Part shown: piece after piece, positions 8,560 to 17,779 of the stretch
How positions within the stretch are numbered: the first letter of the stretch is position 1
How the letters are laid out: each line of letters starts with the position of its first letter
Assembly: GCF_034137685.1 (NCBI RefSeq)
Contig: NZ_CP139418.1
Location: 1,701,001-1,765,000, forward strand
From: Streptococcus sp. S1
Lineage (GTDB): Bacteria; Bacillota; Bacilli; Lactobacillales; Streptococcaceae
Length of the DNA: 64,000 nt
Direction: 5' to 3'
Translations under genes and position numbers: made by a program
The notes under the pieces: model-generated
What the model saw: the letters and a program-made list of their open reading frames with translations, nothing else
Database searches by the model: none
Told to the model about the DNA's origin: nothing

Positions 8560-9906
8560 TTACTCTTTATTATAGCGCTTTTGAGCCTCTTTTTTGCGTC
8601 TCTCACGACTTTGTTTTTCAATCGAGAGAATGATGACAAGAATGAGAATTGGAATCAAGATCAGGAAGTGATCCAGCGAAAGCCATTTACTGTGCTTAGC
8701 CGTTGTCTTTTTCCCACTTGCTGTTTCTTTGACAAGCTCTGGCTTGGCCCCTTCTTCTACCTTCATATCATCTCGGATACCTTCAGACAAGGTGTAGAGA
8801 TCATTATCTACTGTCAGATAGCCATTTTTTACCGCAAGGGTCGGTTCTTTAGCACCTTTTTTGACCGTTGCATAGAAGGGTTTTTCGAGTCTATAGGTCT
8901 TGCCGTCGATCTTCTGGACACCTGCATCCAACAATTTTTTATAGCCAAAATCTTTATAGGCTTTTTCGATCAAAGCATTTCCAAACGGGTGACGGTAGTA
9001 TTCCCCATCTTGATCTGCCCAATCTCCTACGCCCATAATGACAGCAATTAAGCGCTGATTGCCCCGTTTGATGGTCGCGATATAGTTGAAGGCTCCACGA
9101 GGACTTGATCCAGTTTTTAAACCATCCACACCTTTCAAAGCATACTTGGCTCCTGGCAATGAATAATTGTAGGTATCAAAGGTTTCCTCATACGGAGTCC
9201 CTTTTTTGACCGTAACTTGTGCTTGATTGGTATAGTTTAAAATATCTGGGTATTTATTGATAAAATGATAGACCAGAATTCCTAAATCACGCGCAGTTGT
9301 CTGGTTAGCAGCGTCATTTGGATAATTGTTTACCGGATAGTAGCCTTGCAAGGTGGAGATGGCTGCCCCACTCGGGTTATTCCAGACCGTATTGGTCATC
9401 CCTAATTCCTTAGCCTTGGCATTCATGCGCTCGATAAAGGCATCTGGATCATTGTTGGACATGAGATTAGCCAACATGAGGGTCGACACATTTGAGGATG
9501 GAACCACTGTCATGGTAATCAACTCCGGAATTGTATAGTCTACCCCAGCAACAATATTATTGTTGGAGATCTCATAGATCTTTCCGATTGCTTGGTCTGA
9601 AGCGGTCGCCTTGATCACTGTATCCTTACCAATCTTGCCACTTGCCATATCTTCAAACAAGAGATAGAGCGTCATGAGCTTACTCATGCTTGCAGGATCT
9701 CTGGGTTCATCGATATTGTCTTTCCAAAGAACATTTCCCGTATTTCCGTCAATAATGAGCGAAGAATGCGGGCGGTTAATGGCTTGGACATTGTCATTTG
9801 GATACATCTTTTGCGCCATATCCACCAATTCATCCGCACTCGCTAGAATTGGCTGACACAAGAGACTCAGAAGGAGGCAAATATGGATCAAATATTTTTT
9901 TATCAT
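8560..9906 (-). CDS. dacA: D-alanyl-D-alanine carboxypeptidase (PBP3/DacA)
   Basis: Trims the terminal D-Ala from peptidoglycan pentapeptides outside the membrane. The 448-residue protein has a signal peptide (LIHICLLLSLLCQPILASA). The S11-family penicillin-binding motifs are all present: SxxK in DPASMSKLMT, SxN in VPSSNVSTLM and KTG in GLKTGSSPRG. A beta-rich C-terminal domain follows, then a membrane anchor near the end (FLILIPILILVIILS) and a basic tail. In streptococci DacA sets the cross-linking level and places division septa. A folded leader of about 110 nt lies upstream. Confidence 0.96.
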   Translation of the reverse strand: MIKKYLIHICLLLSLLCQPILASADELVDMAQKMYPNDNVQAINRPHSSLIIDGNTGNVLWKDNIDEPRDPASMSKLMTLYLLFEDMASGKIGKDTVIKATASDQAIGKIYEISNNNIVAGVDYTIPELITMTVVPSSNVSTLMLANLMSNNDPDAFIERMNAKAKELGMTNTVWNNPSGAAISTLQGYYPVNNYPNDAANQTTARDLGILVYHFINKYPDILNYTNQAQVTVKKGTPYEETFDTYNYSLPGAKYALKGVDGLKTGSSPRGAFNYIATIKRGNQRLIAVIMGVGDWADQDGEYYRHPFGNALIEKAYKDFGYKKLLDAGVQKIDGKTYRLEKPFYATVKKGAKEPTLAVKNGYLTVDNDLYTLSEGIRDDMKVEEGAKPELVKETASGKKTTAKHSKWLSLDHFLILIPILILVIILSIEKQSRERRKKEAQKRYNKE

Positions 9907-9935
9907 AAACGTTTCCTTTATAACAGACTATTCAG

Positions 9936-10032
9936 CTGGGAGCTAAAACAAGCTTCTAGCCCTCATGCCCTTTCCTCTTGTCTCCCAGTAGATGAAAAGA
10001 GCTAATCCCAGCAGATAATTACTTGTATTGTA
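9936..10032 (-). promoter_or_regulatory. dacA promoter and structured leader
   Basis: An extended -10 TGGTACAAT (TACAAT at 10032-10027) would start transcription near 10020. The leader then contains CTGGGAG-a-CAAG (9988-9978) complementary to CTTG...CTCCCAG (9942-9936 on the minus strand), closing a stem with about 35 bases inside. There is no T-run, so it is not a terminator. Its role is unknown. Confidence 0.5.
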
Positions 10033-10047
10033 CCATACTTTAAAGCA

Positions 10048-10086
10048 GAAAAAAACCTATCTGACCCGAATAAATCGGCGATAGGT
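10048..10086 (-). terminator. Terminator of nagB
   Basis: ACCTATC (paired with GATAGGT) encloses an AT-rich loop and is followed by TTTTTTTC on the minus strand. Confidence 0.8.
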
Positions 10087-10094
10087 CCTTTTTT

Positions 10095-10802
10095 TTATCG
10101 ACTTAACAAGCTCAAGGCTTCCTTATCCGCAATAATGGTCACATTTGGATGTCCTTGAAGGGCACTAGCTGGCACTTTTTCTGTTCTTTCACCTTCTACC
10201 GTACCTTTGATCGCTTGGGCTTTTGATTCCCCATAAGCAAACAAAACAATTGATTTCGCAGCTAAGATATTGGCAATCCCCATCGAAATGGCTTGAGTTG
10301 GTACATCTTCGATCTTATCAAAGAAACGAGAATTGGCTTCAATCGTAGAGTCATCCAACTGAACTAAGTGGGTCTGACTGTCAAAGGATGTTCCTGGCTC
10401 ATTAAAACCGATATGTCCATTGCGCCCAATACCTAAGATTTGGAGGTCCACTGGATGGTCTTCGAGTATTTTGTTATAGCGGATGACTTCCTGATCGGCA
10501 GATTCTTCTACACCTGATGGGAGAAAACTTTCTTTGAATGGTTTGGCATCAAAGAGATTCTTCTCCATGAAATAACGATAAGATTGAGGATCATCTCCCG
10601 TCAACCCTACGTATTCATCTAAGTTAACACTAATTAGGTTAGACAGATCCAAATCACTTTCACGAATTTGTTTATAAAACTCAAGGGGACTGCTTCCAGT
10701 CGCAAGACCTAAGGTTTGAGCACCTTTCTGTAATGTTTCTTTCAATATATCAAAGGCAACTTTTCCACCCTCAATTTGGTCCTTTACTTCAATAATTTTC
10801 AT
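10095..10802 (-). CDS. nagB: Glucosamine-6-phosphate deaminase
   Basis: Converts glucosamine-6-phosphate to fructose-6-phosphate and ammonia, linking amino-sugar use to glycolysis. The 235-residue length is the short Gram-positive form without the allosteric tail. Family motifs are [21 protein letters not shown] (catalytic Asp) and [14 protein letters not shown] (catalytic His). It is a single-gene unit divergent from the queA operon. Its promoter carries a perfect TGGTATAGACCA palindrome, the site type bound by the GntR-family regulator NagR, so repression released by glucosamine-6-phosphate is expected. Confidence 0.97.
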   Translation of the reverse strand: MKIIEVKDQIEGGKVAFDILKETLQKGAQTLGLATGSSPLEFYKQIRESDLDLSNLISVNLDEYVGLTGDDPQSYRYFMEKNLFDAKPFKESFLPSGVEESADQEVIRYNKILEDHPVDLQILGIGRNGHIGFNEPGTSFDSQTHLVQLDDSTIEANSRFFDKIEDVPTQAISMGIANILAAKSIVLFAYGESKAQAIKGTVEGERTEKVPASALQGHPNVTIIADKEALSLLSR

Positions 10803-10832
10803 TGGATAGTCCTCCTATTTCTCTATGCTTTT

Positions 10833-10861
10833 ATTATATGGTATAGACCAATTTTTGTCAA
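10833..10861 (-). promoter_or_regulatory. nagB promoter with NagR (dre-type) operator in its spacer
   Basis: TTGACA (10861-10856), a 17-base spacer and TATAAT (10838-10833) form a consensus promoter. The spacer holds the palindrome TGGTATAGACCA (10839-10850), flanked by AT. This matches dre sites of NagR/DasR-type GntR regulators; binding there would block RNA polymerase directly. Confidence 0.85.
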
Positions 10862-10911
10862 GTGAAACCGCTATCTTTTTCTGGCGTTTTTTTCATTTTC
10901 AAGTCGATTCG

Positions 10912-10920
10912 TGATATAAT
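10912..10920 (+). promoter_or_regulatory. Extended -10 promoter of the queA-argR operon
   Basis: TGATATAAT is an ideal extended -10; no good -35 is seen. The start point would fall at about 10927-10928, practically on the ATG of the first gene. Confidence 0.75.
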
Positions 10921-10927
10921 GGAAGGT

Positions 10928-11098
10928 ATGATTGTATCACTATTATTCATCATTTTTTTGATCGGACTCCTTGTCTTTCTCTTATCTTTCTTGATTCATC
11001 AAAGAAAGATTCTCAAGGTCCTGATCTTTTTGATGGGAATCTGCCTGATGCTATTAGCTGTCGGGACTACCATCTATCTACTCACAAATTTATTATAA
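10928..11098 (+). CDS. Small two-helix membrane protein upstream of queA
   Basis: A 56-residue, very hydrophobic product ([20 protein letters not shown]...) with two predicted membrane helices separated by a basic turn HQRKILK. A longer frame begins at 10862, but that start lies upstream of the only promoter-like -10 box, so the ATG at 10928 is preferred. The mRNA would then be leaderless or nearly so. The gene is followed after 11 bases by queA and is presumably cotranscribed. The function is unknown. Confidence 0.6.
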   Translation: MIVSLLFIIFLIGLLVFLLSFLIHQRKILKVLIFLMGICLMLLAVGTTIYLLTNLL

Positions 11099-11109
11099 AA
11101 GGAGCGCAA

Positions 11110-12138
11110 ATGAATACCAACGACTTTGACTTTGATTTGCCCGAAGAACTGATTGCCCAAACCCCTCTTGAAAAACGAGATGCCTCTAAACTCTTGATTC
11201 TCGATCGAAAAACAGGGCAATTCCAAGACCGTCATTTTGATGCCATTTTAGATGAATTGGAGCCAGGAGATGCTCTTGTCATGAACAATACGCGTGTTCT
11301 ACCTGCCCGCCTTCATGGAGTCAAACTTGAAACAGGTGGTCACGTCGAATTCCTTCTCCTTAAGAATACACAAGACGACTGTTGGGAAGTCTTGACAAAA
11401 CCTGCAAAACGCTTAAAGGTAGGTGCCACAGTCAGCTTCGGAGATGGTCGCTTGACCGCAACTGTTGAGGAAGAATTAGAGCACGGAGGTCGCATCGTAC
11501 GCTTCCATTACCAAGGGATCTTTTTAGAAGTTCTAGAAAGCCTTGGCGAAATGCCACTTCCTCCCTATATTCATGAAAAGCTTGCTGACCGCGAGCGCTA
11601 CCAAACTGTTTACGCCAAAGAAAATGGTTCTGCTGCAGCTCCAACGGCAGGTCTTCATTTCACCCAAGAATTGCTCCAAAAGATTGAAGCAAAAGGGGTT
11701 CACCTGGTCTATTTGACCCTTCATGTGGGCCTAGGAACCTTCCGTCCAGTATCTGTGGACAATCTTGAAGACCATGAGATGCACTCTGAATTTTACCAAC
11801 TTTCTGAAGAGGCTGCTGCTACCCTTCGTCAGGTAAAAGCTGCAGGGAAACGTATCGTAGCCGTCGGAACGACTTCTATTCGGACCCTTGAAACGATTGG
11901 TAACAAATTTGATGGAGACATCCAGGCCGATTCAGGTTGGACCAATATTTTTATCAAACCAGGTTATGAATGGAAAGTCGTCGATGCCTTTTCAACCAAC
12001 TTCCACCTTCCAAAATCAACTCTGGTCATGTTGGTTTCTGCCTTTGCTGGCCGTGAATTAACCCTCGAAGCATACCACCATGCTATTCAGGAACGCTACC
12101 GGTTCTTCAGTTTTGGGGATGCTATGTTCATCAAGTAA
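11110..12138 (+). CDS. queA: tRNA preQ1(34) S-adenosylmethionine ribosyltransferase-isomerase
   Basis: Transfers the ribosyl part of SAM to preQ1 in tRNA to form epoxyqueuosine. The 342-residue length is normal. QueA signatures include the opening [40 protein letters not shown] and [10 protein letters not shown]. The ribosome binding site is AAAGGAGCGC. It is the middle gene of a small membrane protein-queA-argR operon. In S. gordonii-type streptococci queA also adjoins the arginine deiminase cluster. Confidence 0.97.
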   Translation: MNTNDFDFDLPEELIAQTPLEKRDASKLLILDRKTGQFQDRHFDAILDELEPGDALVMNNTRVLPARLHGVKLETGGHVEFLLLKNTQDDCWEVLTKPAKRLKVGATVSFGDGRLTATVEEELEHGGRIVRFHYQGIFLEVLESLGEMPLPPYIHEKLADRERYQTVYAKENGSAAAPTAGLHFTQELLQKIEAKGVHLVYLTLHVGLGTFRPVSVDNLEDHEMHSEFYQLSEEAAATLRQVKAAGKRIVAVGTTSIRTLETIGNKFDGDIQADSGWTNIFIKPGYEWKVVDAFSTNFHLPKSTLVMLVSAFAGRELTLEAYHHAIQERYRFFSFGDAMFIK

Positions 12139-12149
12139 AGGAGTCACTC

Positions 12150-12620
12150 ATGAATAAAATTGAAAGCCGCCACCGCTTGATCCGCTCTATTATTTCTGAG
12201 CGTAGGATTCATACCCAACAAGAACTTCAAGAAGCCTTAGAGGCCAATGGCGTTCTCGTTACCCAGTCCACCCTTTCACGGGATGTCAAATCCTTGAATC
12301 TAGTAAAAATTAACGAGGGGGATAGTTCCTACTATGCCATGAACACCATCGCTCCTTCCCGTTGGGAAAATCGACTGCGGATGTATATGGAAGATGCCTT
12401 AGTCATGTTGCGGCCCGTTCAAAACCAGGTCGTTGTAAAAACTCTTCCAGGTCTTGCCCAATCCTTTGGAGCTATCTTAGATGCATTGGAACTCCAAGAA
12501 ATTGTAGCCACCATCTGTGGAGACGATGTCTGTTTGGTTATCTGCGAAGACAATCAAGGAGCTTTGGATTGTTTCGAAAAATTAAAAGAATTCACCCCAC
12601 CCTTCTTCTTTAGTAAATAA
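12150..12620 (+). CDS. argR: ArgR/AhrC-family arginine regulator (ArcR-type)
   Basis: A 156-residue arginine-responsive transcription factor. The N-terminal winged helix is [20 protein letters not shown] ... [15 protein letters not shown]. The C-terminal hexamerisation/arginine-binding domain is visible, with [13 protein letters not shown] and the family [11 protein letters not shown]. Its position next to arcT matches arcR of S. gordonii, where the protein activates the arginine deiminase operon. Whether it acts on the arc promoter or on arginine synthesis genes here is inference. It converges with arcT on a shared bidirectional terminator. Confidence 0.92.
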   Translation: MNKIESRHRLIRSIISERRIHTQQELQEALEANGVLVTQSTLSRDVKSLNLVKINEGDSSYYAMNTIAPSRWENRLRMYMEDALVMLRPVQNQVVVKTLPGLAQSFGAILDALELQEIVATICGDDVCLVICEDNQGALDCFEKLKEFTPPFFFSK

Positions 12621-12651
12621 AAAGTTTGGAAACCAAGTTTCCAAACTTTTT
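12619..12651. terminator. Bidirectional terminator between argR and arcT
   Basis: AAAAAGTTTGGAAA-ccaag-TTTCCAAACTTTTT is a perfect hairpin with T-tracts on both strands, serving the two converging genes. Confidence 0.92.
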
Positions 12652-13984
12652 ATGTTGTAGCTAAGCGTTGAATGGCTTCTCGATAGATTTCCATCGCAGC
12701 ATAGAGATCGTCAATTTTTGCTCGTTCATTGGCTTGGTGCTCGGTCTGTTCTGCACCTGGGAAAAGAGCCCCAAAAGCGACACAATTTTCCATGGTCCGC
12801 GCAAATGTCGCACCACCAGAAGACATGGCTGGCGTCTTATCACCAGTTTCTTCCTGATAGACTGCCATCAAAGAGCTGACTAAAGGACTATCCAAAGGAA
12901 CATATAAAGGAGCCAAATAATCAAACTCTTCATATGACAACTGATAACTAGCTGCAATTTCTCGCAAACGAGCTACTAAGGCATCCTTGTCTGCTAAGAC
13001 GGGGATCCGGATATCAATCCCGATTTCCGATTGTTCTTGATCGATGACAAGGGTCGCAAGATTGAAGGAAAGATCGCCACTTGGTTCATCTGTAATTCTG
13101 CCAAATAGAGCTTCTCCCGTTGCATCCTCACCAACAGCATCTGCGATAAAGAGCAAGGCTGGGTGGGGTTGGATGAGGGATAAACTTTCCGCTAAACCGA
13201 CAATGGCATTCACTCCTTCAGCTGCATCTTTAGAGTGCTTGGAAACACCCAAAACTGTTACAGAATCTTCTGTTTGGCTATACTGAACCCCACTTTGATC
13301 CAAAACAGGAAGCAACTCTTCCAAACGATGACCAGCATAAGTCGCCTTGTCTGGAACAACATTGAGGGCCTGACCAGCCTGTAAGGGAAGATCGTCCCAA
13401 CCTGGACCATGCAATTTCACTTGTAATAAGCCTTTTTCAGCATAGGTTAATGGGAAAGAGGAATCCGGTGCAAATCCAAGATTTGCTTGCTCTTCGATTT
13501 GGTTGTAGCGATTCATACAGCGCCACAAGGTTTCTTCATCCGTTCCAAAGATAAAGCGGATTCGTTTGGTAAACTGGATACCATCATCCAGCAAACTCTT
13601 AACTGCATAAAGGGCAGCGAGGGACGGCCCCTTGTCATCCTGCACACCGCGACCTACTAGATAGTCACCTATAACAGTCGCTTCAAAAGGTGGCGTTTGC
13701 CAATCTTGTAAATCACCGGCTGGAACAACATCCAAGTGACAAAGAACGGCCAGGAGTTCTTCCCCCTGACCGATCTCTGCATATCCATAGTATCCTTCAG
13801 GATCTATATATGTTTGAAAACCTAATTCTCGAGCAAGCTCTAAGGTTTTTTCTAGGACATCTTGGATAGCTTGTCCAAACGGTGTTCCATTTTCCCCTTC
13901 ATTTAATACAGAAGGGTAAGAAATGATGGTTTGGAGCGAGTTTAAAAACTGCTCTTTTACATCGTCCTTTATTCTATTTTTCAT
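12650..13984 (-). CDS. arcT: M20-family (Xaa-His/PepV-type) dipeptidase of the arc operon
   Basis: A 444-residue zinc peptidase. The M20 metal ligands are visible as LCHLDVVPAGD, GRGVQDDKGP and FGTDEETLWR. The C-terminal SSGGATFART and PGAEQTEHQANE match PepV-like enzymes, and a dimerisation domain lies between. It ends the arcABCD operon 17 bases after arcD, the position called arcT in S. gordonii. It could release arginine from dipeptides and so feed the deiminase pathway; that role is inference from context. The substrate is unproven. Confidence 0.88.
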   Translation of the reverse strand: MKNRIKDDVKEQFLNSLQTIISYPSVLNEGENGTPFGQAIQDVLEKTLELARELGFQTYIDPEGYYGYAEIGQGEELLAVLCHLDVVPAGDLQDWQTPPFEATVIGDYLVGRGVQDDKGPSLAALYAVKSLLDDGIQFTKRIRFIFGTDEETLWRCMNRYNQIEEQANLGFAPDSSFPLTYAEKGLLQVKLHGPGWDDLPLQAGQALNVVPDKATYAGHRLEELLPVLDQSGVQYSQTEDSVTVLGVSKHSKDAAEGVNAIVGLAESLSLIQPHPALLFIADAVGEDATGEALFGRITDEPSGDLSFNLATLVIDQEQSEIGIDIRIPVLADKDALVARLREIAASYQLSYEEFDYLAPLYVPLDSPLVSSLMAVYQEETGDKTPAMSSGGATFARTMENCVAFGALFPGAEQTEHQANERAKIDDLYAAMEIYREAIQRLATT

Positions 13985-14001
13985 GAAACACCTACTTTAT
14001 G

Positions 14002-15513
14002 CTATTGCAAGAATGGAACCATTGTTCCTAGTAGAAGAAGGGCAATGGTGATCACAACAATCGCTACGACCAATTTACCCATGAATTTCCACCATGCACT
14101 CAAGTCAATACGTCCAAGAGCAAGAGCCCCCATTACGATACCTGAAGTTGGTGCGATTAAGTTCAAGACACCAGATGCAGATTGGTAAGCTGTGACAATC
14201 AAGCTACCTGGTACATTGACGAATTTACCAAGAGGTGCCATGATACCCATTGTTGCGCTGGCAAGACCAGACGATGATGGGATCAAGAATGACATTGGCA
14301 AGTAGAAAATGTAAGTCAAGACAATGAACAATTGAGATGAAAGACCTTTAAGTCCTTCTTCACCCCAGTGAAGAATTGTCGCAGTGATCATACCGTCGTT
14401 CATGATGACTTGGATACCACGTGCTACCGCTACGATAAGAGCAACACTCAAGAGGTCAGCTGCACCATTCATGAAGGATGAAATGATTTTATCTTCTTTC
14501 AAGCCATAAATGATACCAACAAGGATTCCCATAAAGGCAAAGAGCATAGCTGTTTGAGGGAAGTACCATGTACCAAGAGCATCTGTGTTACCGATCAATT
14601 GACCAAGCACTGGAACTTTATGGAGAGATTCGTTAAAGTTTTCAAAGAATGTAATACCCAAATCTTTGAATGGGATAAATCCAGCAACCATGATAACGAA
14701 TGTTGAAATGAAGACGAGCAAGACACGTTTTTGTTTCTTGTTCATTTGTGAAGGAATTTCTTCGCCACTATCAACGTTGAAGTGTTTCAAATCTTCTTCA
14801 CGAGTTGCATAGGTGAGAGATTTGGTTGGGTCTTTTTGAACCTTATCTGCATAACGATATACATAGTATGTGCTAAGGGCTGTCAAGACAATCCAGAAGA
14901 TTACACGGAGCAAGAGACCTGAGGCACTTGAGATACCTGCAGTGTCAGAAGCGATAACTGTTGCAAATGGGTTCAATGTTGACGCCAAACATCCGATTTG
15001 TGATCCTAAAAGGATAATGGCTACCCCTGTTAAGCTGTCAAAACCAACGGACATCATAACAGGTACAAGAAGTGGATAGAAGGCCATGGTTTCTTCACCC
15101 ATACCATAAGTTGTCCCACCAAGGGCAAACAATGGCATCAAGATCAAGATCAACATTTTTTCGCGGCCTTTGTATTTACGAACGATAGAAGCAATCCCTA
15201 CATCAAGGGTACCTGTTTCGTTCACAACTCCAAGGAAACCACCGACCATCAAGATGAAGAAGGCTACGTCAATCGCTGCACTAGTTGGTGCTTTACCAAG
15301 CATGGCATTGATCGGAGCCATCAAGACATCCCAAATCCCTTGAGGATTTTGTTTCACAGATTCATAACTACCTGCGATGATGGCACCAGATTTATCAACC
15401 TTGTATTGACCAGCTGGAATGATCCAAGTTAACACTGCCATAATGGCAATGATTATCAACAATACGGAAAAAGATGAAGGCATCTTAAATCCTTTTTTCG
15501 TTTTTTCACTCAT
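14002..15513 (-). CDS. arcD: Arginine/ornithine antiporter, YfcC/DcuC-type
   Basis: A 503-residue membrane protein with about 12 predicted helices, of the YfcC group rather than the APC-type ArcD of Pseudomonas. Typical stretches are IIPAGQYKVDKSGAI, GGTTYGMGEETMAFYPL and the late FLIPSSSGLASATMGIMAPL. In streptococcal deiminase operons this protein exchanges external arginine for internal ornithine. It sits between arcC and arcT. The 124-base gap to arcC holds a perfect palindrome TTTTACAAGAG/CTCTTGTAAAA (about 15552-15573) that may affect processing or local control. Confidence 0.93.
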   Translation of the reverse strand: MSEKTKKGFKMPSSFSVLLIIIAIMAVLTWIIPAGQYKVDKSGAIIAGSYESVKQNPQGIWDVLMAPINAMLGKAPTSAAIDVAFFILMVGGFLGVVNETGTLDVGIASIVRKYKGREKMLILILMPLFALGGTTYGMGEETMAFYPLLVPVMMSVGFDSLTGVAIILLGSQIGCLASTLNPFATVIASDTAGISSASGLLLRVIFWIVLTALSTYYVYRYADKVQKDPTKSLTYATREEDLKHFNVDSGEEIPSQMNKKQKRVLLVFISTFVIMVAGFIPFKDLGITFFENFNESLHKVPVLGQLIGNTDALGTWYFPQTAMLFAFMGILVGIIYGLKEDKIISSFMNGAADLLSVALIVAVARGIQVIMNDGMITATILHWGEEGLKGLSSQLFIVLTYIFYLPMSFLIPSSSGLASATMGIMAPLGKFVNVPGSLIVTAYQSASGVLNLIAPTSGIVMGALALGRIDLSAWWKFMGKLVVAIVVITIALLLLGTMVPFLQ

Positions 15514-15637
15514 TTGTCTTCCTCCTAACGCAACAAAGTGTGAGTGATGTTTTACAAGAGTCTCTTGTAAAACGCTTACCTATAAACTTATTCTATCACA
15601 ATAAGCTTTAAAATACTAGTTTTTTCCTAATTTTTCA

Positions 15638-16582
15638 TTAGTCTTTTTGGATGATTGTTCCACTTTCAGACTCAATCAAAGCTCCAAGGTTTTCAAGGGA
15701 TGTAATAACTGCTTTTCCTTCTGGGCGACCGTTTACAAAGGCAATGGCAGCTTCTACTTTAGGAAGCATGCTTCCTGGTGCAAATTGGTCTTGTTTGATA
15801 TATTCTTCCAATTGAGCCACATTAACATGTTCCAATTTTGCTTGGTCTGGTTTGTTGTAGTTCACAAAGACATAATCGACACCAGTCAAGACGATGAAGA
15901 GGTCTGCTTCTACTAATTCAGCCAAACGTTGAGATGCGAAGTCTTTATCGATTACCGCTTCAACACCAGATAGGCTACCATCTGCTTCTTTCACAACTGG
16001 GATACCGCCACCACCGGCTGCAACAACGACTTGACCGTCGTTCAACAAAGTACGAATGGTATTGATTTCTTTGATATCCACTGGTTTTGGTGAAGCCACA
16101 ACTTTACGCCAGCCACGACCAGCATCTTCTTTGAAAGTTGCACCTGATTTTTCAGCTTCTGCTTTTGCTTCTTCTTCTGAGTAGAATGGGCCAATTGGTT
16201 TGCTGAGGTTAACGAAAGCTGGGTCGTTCTTATCAACAACGACTTGTGTTACAACAGAAGCCACATCTTTTTCAATTCCTTCTTCAAGAAGAGCATTTTG
16301 AAGAGCATTTTGAAGCCAGTAACCAATGCTTCCTTCGGTCATAGCAACTAATGAATCAAGTGGGAAAGCTGGGTTCTTTTCAGAATCTGCAGCCAAGTGT
16401 TGGAGCAAGAGGTTTCCTACTTGAGGACCATTCCCATGAGTGATGATCAACTCATCCCCATTTTTGATTAATTTAACTAAGTGTTTAGCTGTTTCTACAA
16501 GTGCTTCTTGTTGAGCTTTTGCAGAAGGATCAGATGAGAGAATAGCATTTCCTCCCAAAGCAACGACGATTTTTCTTGACAT
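15638..16582 (-). CDS. arcC: Carbamate kinase
   Basis: Makes ATP from carbamoyl phosphate, the energy-yielding last step of the arginine deiminase pathway. The 314-residue length and motifs are standard: [10 protein letters not shown] at the start, [27 protein letters not shown] and a C-terminal [13 protein letters not shown]. It follows arcB after 85 bases that hold a strong intrinsic terminator, so its expression probably depends on partial read-through. Confidence 0.98.
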   Translation of the reverse strand: MSRKIVVALGGNAILSSDPSAKAQQEALVETAKHLVKLIKNGDELIITHGNGPQVGNLLLQHLAADSEKNPAFPLDSLVAMTEGSIGYWLQNALQNALLEEGIEKDVASVVTQVVVDKNDPAFVNLSKPIGPFYSEEEAKAEAEKSGATFKEDAGRGWRKVVASPKPVDIKEINTIRTLLNDGQVVVAAGGGGIPVVKEADGSLSGVEAVIDKDFASQRLAELVEADLFIVLTGVDYVFVNYNKPDQAKLEHVNVAQLEEYIKQDQFAPGSMLPKVEAAIAFVNGRPEGKAVITSLENLGALIESESGTIIQKD

Positions 16583-16598
16583 GAATTTTCCCTTTCTA

Positions 16599-16641
16599 TA
16601 AAAAATAGGGGCAGGACTAAAGCTAGCAGTCCAGCCCCTAT
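16599..16641 (-). terminator. Intercistronic terminator between arcB and arcC
   Basis: ATAGGGGCtGGACT ... AGTCCtGCCCCTAT is a 14-position stem with one internal mismatch, followed by TTTTTTAT on the minus strand. It stands inside an operon, so it is likely an attenuating or processing site. Confidence 0.85.
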
Positions 16642-16667
16642 AGCTGTTGGTATACGGTTATAAAGTC

Positions 16668-17684
16668 TTAAACTTTTGGAATGTACAAGTTACCAAGAGT
16701 AGCTGCCATAACCGCTTTGATGGTGTGCATACGGTTTTCAGCTTGGTCAAAGTGACGAGCATATTTGCTACGGAACACTTCGTCAGTAACTTCCATTTCT
16801 TCTACGCCGAATTTTTCAGCAACATCTTTACCATAAACAGTGTTTGTGTCGTGGAAAGCTGGCAAGCAGTGCAAGAAGATCAAGTCTTCGTTATCAGCTT
16901 TCTTAACCAATTCCATGTTTACTTGGTAAGGTTTCAAAAGGGCAACGCGTTCTGCAAATTTGTCTTCTTCACCCATAGATACCCAAACGTCAGTGTAAAG
17001 TACATCTGCACCTTTCACAGCTTCATCAGCATCTTCAGTGATCAAAATATGAGCGCCACTTTCTTTTGCGAATCCTTCTGCCAATTCAACAATTTCTTGT
17101 TCTGGGAAGAGTTCTTTTGGAGAGAAGATGTGTACGTTCACACCAAGGATTGCACCTGTTACAAGAAGGCTGTTTGCAACGTTGTTACGTCCGTCACCAC
17201 AGTATACAAGTGTCAAACCTTCCAAACGCCCAAAGTTTTCTTGAACAGTCAAGTAGTCAGCAAGCATTTGAGTTGGGTGCCATTCGTCAGTCAAACCATT
17301 CCATACTGGAACACCTGAGAATTCAGCCAATTCTTCAACCATGCGTTGGCTAAATCCACGGAATTCGATACCATCAAACATACGTCCGAGAACTTTTGCA
17401 GTATCTTCTGTAGATTCTTTTTTACCAAGTTGGATATCGTTTGCACCTAGGTATTCTGGGTGAGCACCAAGGTCGATGGCTGCAGTAGTGAAGGCTGCAC
17501 GAGTACGAGTTGAAGTTTTTTCAAACAAAAGCGCAATGTTTTTACCAGCAAGGTAGTGGTGTTCGATGTTGCGTTTTTTAAGGTCTTTCAAGTGAGCTGA
17601 AAGTCCGATAAGGTATTCTAACTCTGCACGTGTAAAGTCTTTTTCTGCTAAAAAGCTACGCCCTTGGAATACTGAAGTTGTCAT
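16668..17684 (-). CDS. arcB: Catabolic ornithine carbamoyltransferase
   Basis: Splits citrulline with phosphate into ornithine and carbamoyl phosphate. The 338-residue protein contains the carbamoyl-phosphate loop [12 protein letters not shown], the HPEYLG and [17 protein letters not shown] region, and the ornithine motif [10 protein letters not shown]. It is the second gene of the arc operon, 95 bases after arcA, with a hairpin between them. Its context shows it is catabolic rather than biosynthetic. Confidence 0.98.
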   Translation of the reverse strand: MTTSVFQGRSFLAEKDFTRAELEYLIGLSAHLKDLKKRNIEHHYLAGKNIALLFEKTSTRTRAAFTTAAIDLGAHPEYLGANDIQLGKKESTEDTAKVLGRMFDGIEFRGFSQRMVEELAEFSGVPVWNGLTDEWHPTQMLADYLTVQENFGRLEGLTLVYCGDGRNNVANSLLVTGAILGVNVHIFSPKELFPEQEIVELAEGFAKESGAHILITEDADEAVKGADVLYTDVWVSMGEEDKFAERVALLKPYQVNMELVKKADNEDLIFLHCLPAFHDTNTVYGKDVAEKFGVEEMEVTDEVFRSKYARHFDQAENRMHTIKAVMAATLGNLYIPKV

Positions 17685-17734
17685 TAATTATCTCCTTTAA
17701 TTATGCATGATAGGATCCTGTCATTCAGTTTAGA

Positions 17735-17758
17735 GGGCTCAGTTTAGACACTGAGCCC
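17735..17758 (-). other. Hairpin between arcA and arcB
   Basis: GGGCTCAGT-gtctaa-ACTGAGCCC-type stem (nine pairs) without a T-run. It is a candidate mRNA stability or processing element that could raise arcA message over the distal genes. Confidence 0.6.
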
Positions 17759-17779
17759 GTCTAACCTGAAGAAGGATGA

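Noticed and set aside
9981..10020. Possible T-box or riboswitch in the dacA leader
   Set aside because: Neither a GGTGGTACCGCG bulge nor a terminator is present; only a plain stem is seen.
16647..17318. A long plus-strand frame (223 codons) across arcB
   Set aside because: Composition (many Cys, Phe, Val) is that of an antisense shadow of arcB; no initiation signals.
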